From Candidatus Butyricicoccus avistercoris (GTDB lineage: Bacteria > Bacillota > Clostridia > Oscillospirales > Butyricicoccaceae): a stretch of 64,000 nucleotides of DNA. The stretch lies in contig DXIE01000018.1 of the NCBI GenBank assembly GCA_019113005.1, positions 1 through 64,000 of the forward strand. Direction: 5' to 3'. Positions 54,068-62,918 of the stretch are shown here, in pieces (position 1 is the first letter of the stretch; every line of letters begins with the position of its first letter). The position numbers and the translations under genes are program-made. The notes below the pieces were generated by a model. It saw only the letters and a list, made by a program, of their open reading frames with translations, was not told the DNA's origin and did no database searches.

Positions 54068-54331
54068 TTAGCCGATAGCGTTCAGCTTCAGAGTCAGAGC
54101 ACTCTTCTTATGAGAGGCAGCATTCTTATGCATAAGATGCTTTGCAGCGGCCTTGTCTACTGCCTTAACAGCAGCCTTGTATGCAACCTCAGCAGCAGCC
54201 TTATCACCGCTCTCAACAGCTGCATCAAACTTCTTCAGAATGGTCTTAAGAGCACTCTTAGCCATCTGGTTACGCATAGCCTTAATCTTGGTTACCTTGA
54301 CACGCTTCTTTGCAGACTTAATATTTGGCAT
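54068..54331 (-). CDS. rpsT: 30S ribosomal protein S20
   Basis: 87 residues, basic and helical, beginning PNIKSAKKRVKVTKIKAMRNQ and containing AAVKAVDKAAAKHLMHKNAA, the S20 pattern. It binds the 5' domain of 16S rRNA. It is divergent from gpr, the conserved Firmicutes rpsT/gpr arrangement. AAGGAGG lies 8 nt before the ATG. Confidence 0.97.
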   Translation of the reverse strand: MPNIKSAKKRVKVTKIKAMRNQMAKSALKTILKKFDAAVESGDKAAAEVAYKAAVKAVDKAAAKHLMHKNAASHKKSALTLKLNAIG

Positions 54332-54451
54332 TCGATTCCACCTCCTTGCTCTAGCTAGTCATCAGTATTTATAATACTACCATCTTTTCACCAAAAAAGC
54401 AAGCATTATTTTTATTTTTATAATTATTTTTTTAAATATCTTATATTTCGA

Positions 54452-54481
54452 TGAATAAACATATATTTTTCACATATACTG
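54452..54481 (+). promoter_or_regulatory. Sigma-G-like promoter of gpr
   Basis: TGAATA (54452-54457), 17 bp, TATACTG (54475-54481), close to the forespore sigma-G consensus TGAATA-N17-CATACTA. gpr is a forespore gene in Bacillus. The transcript would start about 25 nt before the ATG. Confidence 0.65.
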
Positions 54482-54512
54482 CATTTATTATATATTAGAA
54501 AGGGGCAAAACT

Positions 54513-55370
54513 ATGTTAATAAAAGGTTGCAGAACTGACCTTGCAGTAGAATCTCTTGAGATTAGTAAACAGGATAATATAGGCAAGCTATCTGGAGTTA
54601 TAAGCAAAACGGAAAATTTATCAGGTTTTTCAGTTACAACAGTTGAGATAACAACCGATGAAGCTGCCGAAAAAATCGGCAAACCAATAGGTGTATATGA
54701 TACCATAGTAATAGATGCCCTTGCAAGACGTGAAGAAGACTCTTTCACATCAGCTTGTAAAATCATTTCTTCATGCATAAAAAAACTTTTGCCTAAAAAT
54801 GATAGTTCACCCGCTTTTGTTTTAGGTCTTGGCAATAGACAAATAACCCCTGATGCAATAGGACCTTTCTCCTGTGAATATTTGCTTGCAACGAGACATT
54901 TAATAGACAAAGAACCTGATTTATTTAGTAATTGGCGTTCTGTAAGTGTTATTTCCTCTGGTGTACTAGGTCAAACGGGAATTGAAGTTAGTGAGATTGC
55001 AAAAGGCATTATAGAGCAAATAAATCCCTCTATTGTTATAGCTATTGATGCACTTGCAGCAGGTGATGCGGATAGACTTTGCAAAACAATACAGCTTTCC
55101 AACACTGGTATAGTCCCAGGGTCAGGCGTTCAAAACTCTCGTGCAGCCTTAAATGAAAAAACATTAGGTGTTCCTGTTATTTCTATCGGTGCACCAACTG
55201 TTATAGATGCCAGTAGTTTAATCTCAGAACAAACTAAAACCCCTCTTTTTGTAACAACAAGAGATATAGATAAAGACGTAAATGATATTTCCCGTGTTAT
55301 AGGCTATGCACTTAATATGGCATTTCAGCCTGACTTAACTCCAGAAACAATAGATTTATATTTGTCATAA
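54513..55370 (+). CDS. gpr: Germination protease GPR
   Basis: 285 residues, shorter than Bacillus GPR (about 370). N-terminus CRTDLAVES aligns with the RTDLAVE motif that follows the propeptide in Bacillus. Core motifs: GNRQITPDAIGPF, SGVLGQTGIEVSEI, IAIDALAAGD, IVPGSGVQNSR and GVPVISIGAPTVIDA. GPR is an aspartate-dependent protease that degrades small acid-soluble spore proteins during germination. Only 6 residues precede RTDL, versus about 13-16 in Bacillus, so the propeptide seems missing or very short. AAAGGGG lies 7 nt upstream. Confidence 0.93.
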   Translation: MLIKGCRTDLAVESLEISKQDNIGKLSGVISKTENLSGFSVTTVEITTDEAAEKIGKPIGVYDTIVIDALARREEDSFTSACKIISSCIKKLLPKNDSSPAFVLGLGNRQITPDAIGPFSCEYLLATRHLIDKEPDLFSNWRSVSVISSGVLGQTGIEVSEIAKGIIEQINPSIVIAIDALAAGDADRLCKTIQLSNTGIVPGSGVQNSRAALNEKTLGVPVISIGAPTVIDASSLISEQTKTPLFVTTRDIDKDVNDISRVIGYALNMAFQPDLTPETIDLYLS

Positions 55371-55393
55371 ACCATAAATGTTGACCATATATT
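55365..55393 (+). promoter_or_regulatory. Sigma-E-like promoter of spoIIP
   Basis: TCATAAA (55365-55371), 14 bp, CATATATT (55386-55393). Both fit the mother-cell sigma-E consensus (-35 KMATATT, -10 CATACAHT). B. subtilis spoIIP is sigma-E-dependent. Its overlap with the end of gpr suits separate regulation of the two genes. Confidence 0.6.
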
Positions 55394-55426
55394 AGCTTAG
55401 GTACAAATTACCAAGGAGGTCAACAT
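55378..55426 (+). repeat. 9-bp inverted repeat covering the spoIIP ribosome binding site
   Basis: ATGTTGACC (55378-55386) and GGTCAACAT (55418-55426) are perfectly complementary. The second arm overlaps the spoIIP AAGGAGG (55413-55419) and the bases up to its start. Only a transcript reading through from gpr would contain both arms. Confidence 0.75.
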
Positions 55427-55428
55427 GA

Positions 55429-56472
55429 ATGAAACGACGTAAAAGCAGTAACACTTCTGCTCCCGCATTTTTCTGTCTTATATTAGCCGCAGTTTTACTT
55501 TTAACAGGTAAAGCTGGAGGCGATGAGCTTTTAAAAGATATACTTTCTAATCTAGCTCAAAATGACCGTTTCGTTCGTGCTGCCCTTGCACTCGAAACAG
55601 GAGAATATACCGAAAATGTAGAAAATAAATCATCAGAAACTGTTATAGAAGTTTCTGATACTGAGCAGCCTGAACAGCCCGCTCAAACACCAGAGCAAAC
55701 AACCGAAAAACAGCCTGTAAACCCAGATGAAATACCAAAAGCGGATACCGTAACTTTTAGCAATCAATCGGGTTATGAATTTAACTTACAGTCAATGCTT
55801 GATAACCCTAAACGTGTAATAGCAGATAGTGATGAGCCTTTAGTGCTTATATATCACACCCATGCAACCGAAGCATATACACCATCTGGTTCTGACACAT
55901 ATACTGCAAGCGGTGAACAAAGAACACTTGATACTAACCAAAACATGGTTAGAGTTGGTGAGGAGCTTTGCAAAGTGCTTGAAAGCCGAGGAATAAAAAC
56001 AATACATCTCACCGACCTTAATGACTATCCATCATATAATGGTTCTTATGGCGAGTCACTTCGAAATGTACAGGCGGCTTTAAAGAAATATCCAAGTGTA
56101 AAAATGACTATTGATATTCATAGAGATGCTATTTTAAATGCTGATGGCACACCAAAAAAGCTTTCAACCGATATAAACGGAAAAACCGCAGCACAGATGA
56201 TGCTCGTAATGGGTACAGATGCAAGCGGACTTGCTTTTGATGATTGGGAAGAACATTTAGGATATGCTGTAACACTTCAAAGGGAATTAGATGCAGCCTA
56301 TCCTAATTTGATGCGTTCAATAAATCTCAGAAAGCAACGTTTTAATCTGCATTTAACGCCTGCATCTATGCTTTTAGAGGTCGGCACTTCAGGAAACACT
56401 TTGCAAGAGGCTATTTATTCAATTCAGCTTTTCGGTGATACACTTGCTACTTATATGCTTGCACCTAAATAA
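55429..56472 (+). CDS. spoIIP: Stage II sporulation protein P
   Basis: 347 residues. Basic N-terminus and one membrane anchor (about 10-27), a Glu/Pro/Gln-rich linker, then the SpoIIP amidase/endopeptidase domain with the metal-binding YHTHATEAY, VKMTIDIHRDAI and the MLLEVGTSGNT motif. SpoIIP works with SpoIID and SpoIIM to degrade septal peptidoglycan in engulfment. The gpr-spoIIP order is as in Bacillus. ATG 55429 has AAGGAGG 9 nt upstream; a 5-codon ATG frame at 55425 overlaps it. Confidence 0.94.
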   Translation: MKRRKSSNTSAPAFFCLILAAVLLLTGKAGGDELLKDILSNLAQNDRFVRAALALETGEYTENVENKSSETVIEVSDTEQPEQPAQTPEQTTEKQPVNPDEIPKADTVTFSNQSGYEFNLQSMLDNPKRVIADSDEPLVLIYHTHATEAYTPSGSDTYTASGEQRTLDTNQNMVRVGEELCKVLESRGIKTIHLTDLNDYPSYNGSYGESLRNVQAALKKYPSVKMTIDIHRDAILNADGTPKKLSTDINGKTAAQMMLVMGTDASGLAFDDWEEHLGYAVTLQRELDAAYPNLMRSINLRKQRFNLHLTPASMLLEVGTSGNTLQEAIYSIQLFGDTLATYMLAPK

Positions 56473-56474
56473 AA

Positions 56475-56504
56475 TGTATTATATTTGCTCTTTTGGTTAT
56501 ACTT
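56475..56504 (+). promoter_or_regulatory. Sigma-G-like promoter of the ger operon
   Basis: TGTATT (56475-56480), 17 bp, TATACTT (56498-56504), 23 bases before the gerA-type start. It shares TATACT with the gpr promoter. A sigma-A reading is also possible. Confidence 0.5.
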
Positions 56505-56526
56505 TATCCCAAAGGAGCGTTTTTTT

Positions 56527-57963
56527 ATGGCTGAAATTAAATTTACAACATCACTTGAACATAATATACAGGTTCTAAAAAATATTTTTAAAAATGATAA
56601 CACATTTATAACCCGAATGGCAAAAAATAAAAATGGTCTTACTTGTGCAGTATGCTTTTTTGATGGAATGGTAAATAATCTTGCTATAAATCAAAGTATA
56701 ATAAGACCAATAGTATCATGCTATGAAAGCAAAGTGACTGCTGAAACCTTAGCCGAAACAATAATACAGATAAATGACAGCATAGTACAGCCTGACCTTA
56801 ACAAAATGCTTTCGGCTATGATGTATGGTGATACAGTTATTTTAACCGAGGGCGAGGATAAACCTGTTGTGGTTAATACAAAGGGTTTTTCTGTACGTTC
56901 ATCAAGTGAGCCTGATAATGAACGTGTGCTTAGAGGTCCTCGTGAGGGTTTCACAGAGGCTTTTATGATAAATTTATCCATGATTCGCAGACGTTTAAAT
57001 GATACTAGGCTTAAATTTTCATTTTCACGCATGGCAACACATAGCCAAACCGCAGTTTGTTTGTGTTACCTCGATGGTGTAACAGATGAAAAACTTGTCA
57101 AGGAAATAAAAAAACGACTTGATAGTATAGACCTTGACGGTATACTAGATGCAAATTATATAGCCGAATGTATAAGAGATGAACAAAGCTCGCCTTTTCC
57201 AACCCTTGGCACAACCGAAAGACCAGATGTAGTTGTTGCAAAACTGCTTGAAGGCAGAGTTGCTATTATAACTGACGGTTCACCTGTTGTATTAACTGCC
57301 CCTTGCATTTTACAGGAATGTATACAGGCAAATGATGATTATTATTTACCTGTTATGCAAGCAAGTCTTGCACGAATAATACGCTCTTGTGGTATATTAT
57401 TATCTATTATAATTCCCGCTTTATATGTGGCACTTCTTTATTATCATGCAGAGCTTTTGCCTACAAGAATGTTACTCGCTCTAGCTGCTGCACAAAAAGG
57501 CGTACCACTCCCCCCTCTTTGGGAGATTTTCACCCTTTTAATAGTATTTGAAATCTTAAAAGAGGCTGGAACTCGTACCCCTGGGGTTATTGGCTCTACA
57601 ATGTCTATTGTAGGAGGTTTAGTGCTTGGTCAATCAGCTGTTTCCGCAAGACTTATTTCCGCACCTGCTGTAATTATAGTAGCTATTGCAGCAGTTACTG
57701 GACTTGCTGCCCCTAAACTTCAAAATGCCGCTTTATATTTGCGTTTTATTTTGCTTATCTGCTCGGCTTTGTTCGGTCTTTATGGACTTGTTTTAGGTCT
57801 TTCATCTGTTTTACTGCATTTATGTGCACTTCATTCATGTTCTACACCTTATTTATTAAACCTACTGCCTAGAGTTAATGCTCATACAGAGGATAGAGCC
57901 ATTAGAATAAGCTGGCGAAAAATGAAAAACAAACGATTTATTGCAGGAAGGAGTAAAAAATGA
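56527..57963 (+). CDS. Spore germination protein, GerA/SpoVAF family A subunit
   Basis: 478 residues from ATG 56527 (AAAGGAG 8-9 nt upstream; the longer frame to 56485 is not supported). A soluble N-terminal domain (about 1-265) precedes five membrane segments. Between these, PPLWEIFTLLIVFEILKEAGTRTPGVIGSTMSIVGGLV-like family core contains LPLPPLWE-equivalent and TPG motifs. Germinant-receptor A subunits form a nutrient-gated complex in the spore inner membrane. The first gene of an A-C-B set. Confidence 0.9.
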   Translation: MAEIKFTTSLEHNIQVLKNIFKNDNTFITRMAKNKNGLTCAVCFFDGMVNNLAINQSIIRPIVSCYESKVTAETLAETIIQINDSIVQPDLNKMLSAMMYGDTVILTEGEDKPVVVNTKGFSVRSSSEPDNERVLRGPREGFTEAFMINLSMIRRRLNDTRLKFSFSRMATHSQTAVCLCYLDGVTDEKLVKEIKKRLDSIDLDGILDANYIAECIRDEQSSPFPTLGTTERPDVVVAKLLEGRVAIITDGSPVVLTAPCILQECIQANDDYYLPVMQASLARIIRSCGILLSIIIPALYVALLYYHAELLPTRMLLALAAAQKGVPLPPLWEIFTLLIVFEILKEAGTRTPGVIGSTMSIVGGLVLGQSAVSARLISAPAVIIVAIAAVTGLAAPKLQNAALYLRFILLICSALFGLYGLVLGLSSVLLHLCALHSCSTPYLLNLLPRVNAHTEDRAIRISWRKMKNKRFIAGRSKK

Positions 57964-58613
57964 AAAAGATTTTACTTCTTATAATCTGCCTTTTAATGTT
58001 AACGGGTTGTCAACCTAACAAAAACAAGCGTGTTGAGTTAAACCAAAACGCAGGGCAAATTCTGCCTATTTCTGCTTTTGCGATAGATAAAAAAGACAAT
58101 TTATATCAAATGACAATCGAAAGCATAAGACAAGACAGTTTAGATGGCGAAGTGTCCCCTGCATATTTCACCGTAAAATCAGAAAATTTTTCTGATTTAT
58201 TTTATAATGCTGATATGATGCTTGCAAGCAGATTATATTTAAGTCATGCCTCTATTATTATAGTAAGCGAGAATATCGCTAGGTTTGATATTGATAATTT
58301 GGTTAATAGTTTACTTGAGCGACCAGATGCAAGATTAACTCTTAGAATTGCTATTGCTGAAAATTCAACACCTGATGAAATTTTACAAGCTCCCTCTGTA
58401 ACCGATGGTATACCTGGAATGGCACTTTCATCACTGCTTGAAAAGCGAACTAAAGACCAAACTTTTTTAGATTTTCCTATGTTTAGAATTTTAGATTATA
58501 GCTTAAATGGTCGAGATATTGCACTTCCTGTGCTTACTCTATCTGATGATGGACATGTTAAGCCTAAATCTAGCATTATAATATCAAGTGACGGGGGTGT
58601 GAAATATGCGTGA
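57960..58613 (+). CDS. Short Ger(x)C-type spore germination lipoprotein
   Basis: 217 residues, about half the usual 370-400 of GerC proteins. A lipoprotein signal ends in LTGC with lipidated Cys17. The remainder matches GerC domain 1 (SAFAIDKKDNLYQMTIES, a YLSHASIIIVSENIA-like strand) and ends soon after NGRDIALPVLTL, where canonical proteins continue with two more domains. It overlaps the A gene by 4 bases (ATGA) and the next gene by 8. No frameshift is obvious; the stop is clean and next start is in place. Likely a natural short form. Confidence 0.85.
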   Translation: MKKILLLIICLLMLTGCQPNKNKRVELNQNAGQILPISAFAIDKKDNLYQMTIESIRQDSLDGEVSPAYFTVKSENFSDLFYNADMMLASRLYLSHASIIIVSENIARFDIDNLVNSLLERPDARLTLRIAIAENSTPDEILQAPSVTDGIPGMALSSLLEKRTKDQTFLDFPMFRILDYSLNGRDIALPVLTLSDDGHVKPKSSIIISSDGGVKYA

Positions 58614-59469
58614 TACACTTTTCCCTCGTTGGCAAGGTGCATTTCTTGCGATTTTTCTGCTTGCTGATGGTTTATATCTTGAAACTTCACCAGAAGATAT
58701 ATTTTCTTTTTTAATTTCCACTATAATTTTTGCTTTAATCACTTTTGCTTATTTAAAACTGCTTACACATTTTAATATTAGAGATTTTGAGGCTTTATGT
58801 CTTAAAATACCTAGTTTTATTGGAAAACCACTTTTATTTATAGTTGGTTTAATTGCGGTTTCTGTGCTTATTTTATCAGGTATAAGACTGTCTAAGTTTT
58901 GGCAGATTACTGCTTTTCCTGCTATACCGCAATATTTAAGTATGCTTGTATTATTTTTTGTTGCATGGCGAGCGGGCAGACGTGGAAGAACTGCAGTTGC
59001 AATGTGGGCATATCCAACCGCTTATTTATGTATTTTTATAATTATAATTTCACTTTTTATTACAATTTCTGACTCTACTCCCGAATATGCTATGAATTTG
59101 CCAAAATATTTTACTTTTGGTATAAGCACAAGGTTTTTATATTTAATTCCTGCTTTACTTCTTTGCACTCAAACCGAAAATTTGCCAACTACAAAACACT
59201 GCACCACTGGTGTAATTATAGGCGGTTTAGGTTTAACTCTTATCGCACTTAGAGCATATCTTGTTTTAGGACTTGCTTGCAGTAAATTACCTTATCCATG
59301 CTTTTCAGCAGCTGGTGTATTTTCAGTAGGCGATTTTTTACAGCGTGGAGAAGTTATTTTTGCATGTAGTATAGTGCTTTGTGAGGCTGTGCGTTCTTCT
59401 TTAATGCTAACCCTTGCAATAACTTGTTTTAGGTCAGCAATTCCTGCTTTAAGAAAATTTAAAAGATAA
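58606..59469 (+). CDS. Short GerAB/ArcD/ProY-family spore germination permease
   Basis: 287 residues against about 360 for GerAB. Roughly eight hydrophobic segments; the family motifs of the first helices (LFPRWQGAFLAIFLLADG) are divergent. Putative B subunit that carries the germinant-binding or ion-conducting role of the receptor. It is last in the ger operon and followed by a terminator. Position and topology, more than motifs, support the call. Confidence 0.75.
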   Translation: MRDTLFPRWQGAFLAIFLLADGLYLETSPEDIFSFLISTIIFALITFAYLKLLTHFNIRDFEALCLKIPSFIGKPLLFIVGLIAVSVLILSGIRLSKFWQITAFPAIPQYLSMLVLFFVAWRAGRRGRTAVAMWAYPTAYLCIFIIIISLFITISDSTPEYAMNLPKYFTFGISTRFLYLIPALLLCTQTENLPTTKHCTTGVIIGGLGLTLIALRAYLVLGLACSKLPYPCFSAAGVFSVGDFLQRGEVIFACSIVLCEAVRSSLMLTLAITCFRSAIPALRKFKR

Positions 59470-59476
59470 AAAAATT

Positions 59477-59514
59477 AGGCTCTGAAGATATAAAATCAAC
59501 AGAGCCTCTTTTTT
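59477..59514. terminator. Bidirectional terminator between ger operon and sugar cluster
   Basis: AGGCTCTG (59477-59484) and CAGAGCCT (59500-59507) around a 15-nt loop; TCTTTTTT on the plus side and AATTTTTTT on the minus side. Confidence 0.85.
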
Positions 59515-59567
59515 AGACAAGTAGAGTTAAACCCAAAATTAGTAAATACTTTTATTACATTTTTAGC

Positions 59568-60320
59568 TTATAATATTTTTTTTAACCAACCACCAGGGCA
59601 TGATGTTAATACATATTTGTTTTCTATATTAATATCCAATTCATATTGATTATTTTCCTGTAAAAAAGACTGAACTGCTGTGTATGGATTATTTCCTTTT
59701 CCCCATGGTCTGTCTGAATATGATGCATCAACAAACTCTACTGCTGTGTCATAAACAACAATATAAGAACCCTTTGATACCAATGGTGCATACTCTCTTA
59801 ATTCATTTAAAACATGTTCATGTGTATGACATGAATCCAATAACACCATTACTTTTTTATGTTTCATTGCAATTTCTTTTACTTGTTTCAAGATTTCTTG
59901 TGCAACCGATGAACCTTCTAGCATTGTGATACGTTCATACATTGCGTGCTCTTCAATAGCCTTACGGTTATGTGGTCTTATTTCAATATCAATTCCAACC
60001 ACTTCTCGCTTTAAATCTTTAACTGGTGAATATATATCTAACAATGCCAATAAAGATGCGGAATAAATAATACTTCCACCATGTGCAATGCCAGTTTCAA
60101 TAATTAAATCTGGCTGTACTGTCATAACAAGTTCTTGCAAAGCAATCATATCTTGTGGTAATTGAATTATAGGGCGTCCCATCCATGTTGAATAATATCC
60201 ATATTTATATTTTCCAACATGATCCATAAAAGCTTTTCTAACATTATTAGTATTACTATCTTGTGTCATTGCACGAATATTCTGTTCTTTTTCTTGTTGA
60301 AACAATTCAACTGCGTCCAT
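59568..60320 (-). CDS. CmcI-family (cephalosporin hydroxylase-like) SAM-dependent methyltransferase
   Basis: 250 residues. YSTWMGRPIIQLPQDMIALQELV and PDLIIETGIAHGGSIIYSASLL are the characteristic CmcI segments, with SAM-binding ETGIAHGGS and a later LLDSCHTHEHVLNEL metal-binding part. Despite the family name, such enzymes in deoxysugar clusters are O-methyltransferases for glycans. Last gene of the minus-strand cluster. GGAGG precedes ATG. Confidence 0.88.
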   Translation of the reverse strand: MDAVELFQQEKEQNIRAMTQDSNTNNVRKAFMDHVGKYKYGYYSTWMGRPIIQLPQDMIALQELVMTVQPDLIIETGIAHGGSIIYSASLLALLDIYSPVKDLKREVVGIDIEIRPHNRKAIEEHAMYERITMLEGSSVAQEILKQVKEIAMKHKKVMVLLDSCHTHEHVLNELREYAPLVSKGSYIVVYDTAVEFVDASYSDRPWGKGNNPYTAVQSFLQENNQYELDINIENKYVLTSCPGGWLKKIL

Positions 60321-60340
60321 ATTTATTCCTCCAGTTAATA

Positions 60341-61222
60341 TTAAAAATTTTTACAAAATTTTAATCCCTCTTGTAGTGATATTTCTGATTTCCAATTTGG
60401 TACAGTTGGATATATTTTTACAGAATCTTGTATAAATCTAATTGGTTTTTCTAATTTCCCCCAATTTAATTCTACATTCAAATTTTGTAATCTAACCATC
60501 ATCTCTATCGTATCTCGTAATGATAAAATTTCTTTTGGGTATAACTGATATGTACAGTTTTGCCATTGACCCAAACATAACTGCTGTCCCGCAATATCAA
60601 GTGCATTTACTACATCATCAATATGAACTATTGCATAGTCTTGTGAACCATCTGATAAATCAAGTGGGCTTTGCGTCAATTCTGCATTACGAACCAAATT
60701 CATAATCTTAGGTCGTTTATCATCTGGACCATAAGTATCTGATAAAACAACCTTACCATAACGCAAAAATCCTGCATCTGCATAATAAACCATTAAATCT
60801 TCAAATGCACGTTTAGTTGCAGCATAAAGATTAAGTGGGCAATACTCTTCATTACGATAATTTTCCATTACAGTTGCTGTATAAATTAAATTTTTGCAAT
60901 TACTTGATGACATACATTCCAACAAACGAGCACCAAATGCAATATTAGATTCTATCATATTTTCTATGTGCTCGATAGTATGTCCACCTGTGTAATATGT
61001 GGCAAGATGATAAACCAAATCAGGTTTACACATTTGAATTTTCTCTAGCAGCTCTTGCCCATCCCCACTATATGTCAATAATACCAGTTTATGTTGTATA
61101 TCGTGTATATATGTAGTGTTAATCGGCTGCCTTACAATACCAAATATCTCATGCTTATGCAATAACTTTCTTGCTAAATTGCTTCCAATATAACCAGTAA
61201 TTCCGGTAATTAAAATTCGCAT
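60341..61222 (-). CDS. NAD(P)-dependent sugar epimerase/dehydratase (SDR)
   Basis: 293 residues. Rossmann GITGYIGSNLARKL at 6-19, an active-site YAATKRAFEDL (YxxxK), and IYTATVMENY providing the Thr/Ser. It resembles CDP-abequose/paratose synthase-type 4-ketoreductases. With rfbC next door and rfbF/rfbG elsewhere it could reduce the 4-keto group of CDP-4-keto-6-deoxyhexose. Exact product is unknown. Confidence 0.85.
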   Translation of the reverse strand: MRILITGITGYIGSNLARKLLHKHEIFGIVRQPINTTYIHDIQHKLVLLTYSGDGQELLEKIQMCKPDLVYHLATYYTGGHTIEHIENMIESNIAFGARLLECMSSSNCKNLIYTATVMENYRNEEYCPLNLYAATKRAFEDLMVYYADAGFLRYGKVVLSDTYGPDDKRPKIMNLVRNAELTQSPLDLSDGSQDYAIVHIDDVVNALDIAGQQLCLGQWQNCTYQLYPKEILSLRDTIEMMVRLQNLNVELNWGKLEKPIRFIQDSVKIYPTVPNWKSEISLQEGLKFCKNF

Positions 61223-61237
61223 ATCTCTAATAAAATG

Positions 61238-61810
61238 TCAAACAAGTGCATTATATATTGTTTTAAACTGACAAAAAGTTTGTAATTTCTGGTCTTTTTT
61301 AGAAATAATAACCTTATCAATATTATCCAATGGCCATTTGACATCTATCTCCTTATCATTCCATAAAATTCCATCTTCACTTTTAGGATCATAACAATCA
61401 CCGCATATATAGCTAAATAATGTATTTTCTTCCATTGCTAAAAAGCCATGTGCAAAGCCTTTAGGAATATACAACATTTCTCTATTCTCCGCTGATAAAT
61501 AAAAGCCTTGCCATTTCCCAAAGGTATATGAATTACTACGCAAATCAACTGCAACATCAAATACTTTACCATTCAAAACTCGTACTAATTTATCTTGACT
61601 GTGATTATGTTGAAAATGTAATCCTCTAATAACACCTTTATGAGAATAAGACTGTAATTCTTCAAATGGTTCCATCTGAATTCCATTTTCACGAAAAATT
61701 TCTTTTTCAAACACTTTAGAAAAAAAACCACGCTCATCAGGAGCAAAAAAAGGACGAATTTTTATTAAGCCTGAAATAGATGTCTCCTCAAAACAAAATT
61801 TATCTGCCAT
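61238..61810 (-). CDS. RfbC/RmlC-type 3,5-epimerase
   Basis: 190 residues. Cupin fold: IRPFFAPDERGFFSKVFE, GVIRGLHFQHNHSQDKLV (catalytic His), LYIPKGFAHGFLAM and CYDPKSEDGILWND. RmlC epimerises dTDP-4-keto-6-deoxyglucose, but no dTDP genes are in the window; the CDP-4-keto-6-deoxyglucose made by rfbG is the plausible substrate. AAAGGAAAG lies upstream. Confidence 0.88.
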   Translation of the reverse strand: MADKFCFEETSISGLIKIRPFFAPDERGFFSKVFEKEIFRENGIQMEPFEELQSYSHKGVIRGLHFQHNHSQDKLVRVLNGKVFDVAVDLRSNSYTFGKWQGFYLSAENREMLYIPKGFAHGFLAMEENTLFSYICGDCYDPKSEDGILWNDKEIDVKWPLDNIDKVIISKKDQKLQTFCQFKTIYNALV

Positions 61811-61825
61811 AAAATCTTTCCTTTA

Positions 61826-62896
61826 CTATAAAAAAGCATATAAAACTGTCTCTGCATCTACGTTAGAATAATGACGCAATGCAAACTTATATTCTGGAAC
61901 TAAACTTAACAAATAATCCATAATCACAACCATGTCTCCTGGTTTATGATATACTGAAATTGCACAAAGTGGCTTATCTCTTTGTATTATTTCTGTCGCC
62001 CCTTGTAATGCTGATAACTCTGAGCCTTCAATATCCATTTTGATAAATGAAACTTTTGTTTCTCCAACAATTTCATCCAGTGTACTCAAAATAATCTTCT
62101 GACCTTGTTCTAAATCTTCAGAAATATAACTACTTGATGTTCCTGTAACACAAAATGTTGCTGCTCCGGATTGCTTTGCTAGTCCTAACTGATAAAATTC
62201 TATGCGTTCTAATCCATTTTGTTTTGCTACTTGTTTACATATTTCTATATTTTTTTCATCTGGCTCAAATGCAAAAATTTTTGAATATTTATCATTACAC
62301 CAATGTGAAAACCTAAGCGATGTATCACAATCAAAACAGCCTGCATCTATAAATGCACCACCTTCTGGATATTTATCACGAAAATCAAAATATTGATGTT
62401 CTACATCATTTTCAAGCTTGCTACACCCTTTTAAAAGTCGCTCGGGAGTAAATCCCTTTTTTAATAAATCGTCATAAATATCATCAACGTAATTAATAGG
62501 TGTTATTAATATAAGATATTCACCATCTGCTTTTTGTGGTGGCTCTAAAACTGGAAAACCCATAACATTTTGCAAGTTTTTATAATTTTTATCATAAAAT
62601 CCTATAATTTTAGCGTGTTTTGTTTTTAAAAATTCACACCATTGCCTTCCATAATGGCCTGCTCCATAAATTATGATTGGTGTTTTTTGATTTATAGCTT
62701 TCAAAACAGAGGATATATCATATCCAAACGAAATAAATTGTTTATCTGCTCCACATAATTCAACCATATGATAAACAATACTTGGGTCAAAACTAATGTC
62801 AAGTGATAATCTATCCATGTACATTTTTCGTGATATATCATCATATAGGGCAGAATAACATAACTTCATATCATTAAAATCAGAGTATTTTTTCAC
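61826..62896 (-). CDS. FkbM-family methyltransferase with N-terminal Rossmann-like domain
   Basis: 356 residues from GTG 62896 (AAGG 7 nt upstream). Residues about 67-155 carry IIIYGAGHYGRQWCEFL, a nucleotide-binding domain like those in PglD-type and CoA-binding-like proteins. Residues about 175-356 are FkbM: FIDAGCFDCDTSLRFSHWC, IFAFEPDEKN, and KMDIEGSELSALQGA. It would methylate a sugar hydroxyl. Part of the minus-strand sugar cluster, between the radical SAM gene and rfbC. Confidence 0.88.
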   Translation of the reverse strand: MKKYSDFNDMKLCYSALYDDISRKMYMDRLSLDISFDPSIVYHMVELCGADKQFISFGYDISSVLKAINQKTPIIIYGAGHYGRQWCEFLKTKHAKIIGFYDKNYKNLQNVMGFPVLEPPQKADGEYLILITPINYVDDIYDDLLKKGFTPERLLKGCSKLENDVEHQYFDFRDKYPEGGAFIDAGCFDCDTSLRFSHWCNDKYSKIFAFEPDEKNIEICKQVAKQNGLERIEFYQLGLAKQSGAATFCVTGTSSSYISEDLEQGQKIILSTLDEIVGETKVSFIKMDIEGSELSALQGATEIIQRDKPLCAISVYHKPGDMVVIMDYLLSLVPEYKFALRHYSNVDAETVLYAFL

Positions 62897-62918
62897 AACA
62901 AAACCTTACTTTCTATTT

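Noticed and set aside
53984..54358. 124-residue plus-strand frame over rpsT
   Set aside because: Antisense shadow of S20, overlapping two terminators.
57960..59469. Frameshift in the ger C or B genes
   Set aside because: Each short gene ends with a clean stop overlapping the next start, and no continuing C-domain sequence was seen in other frames.
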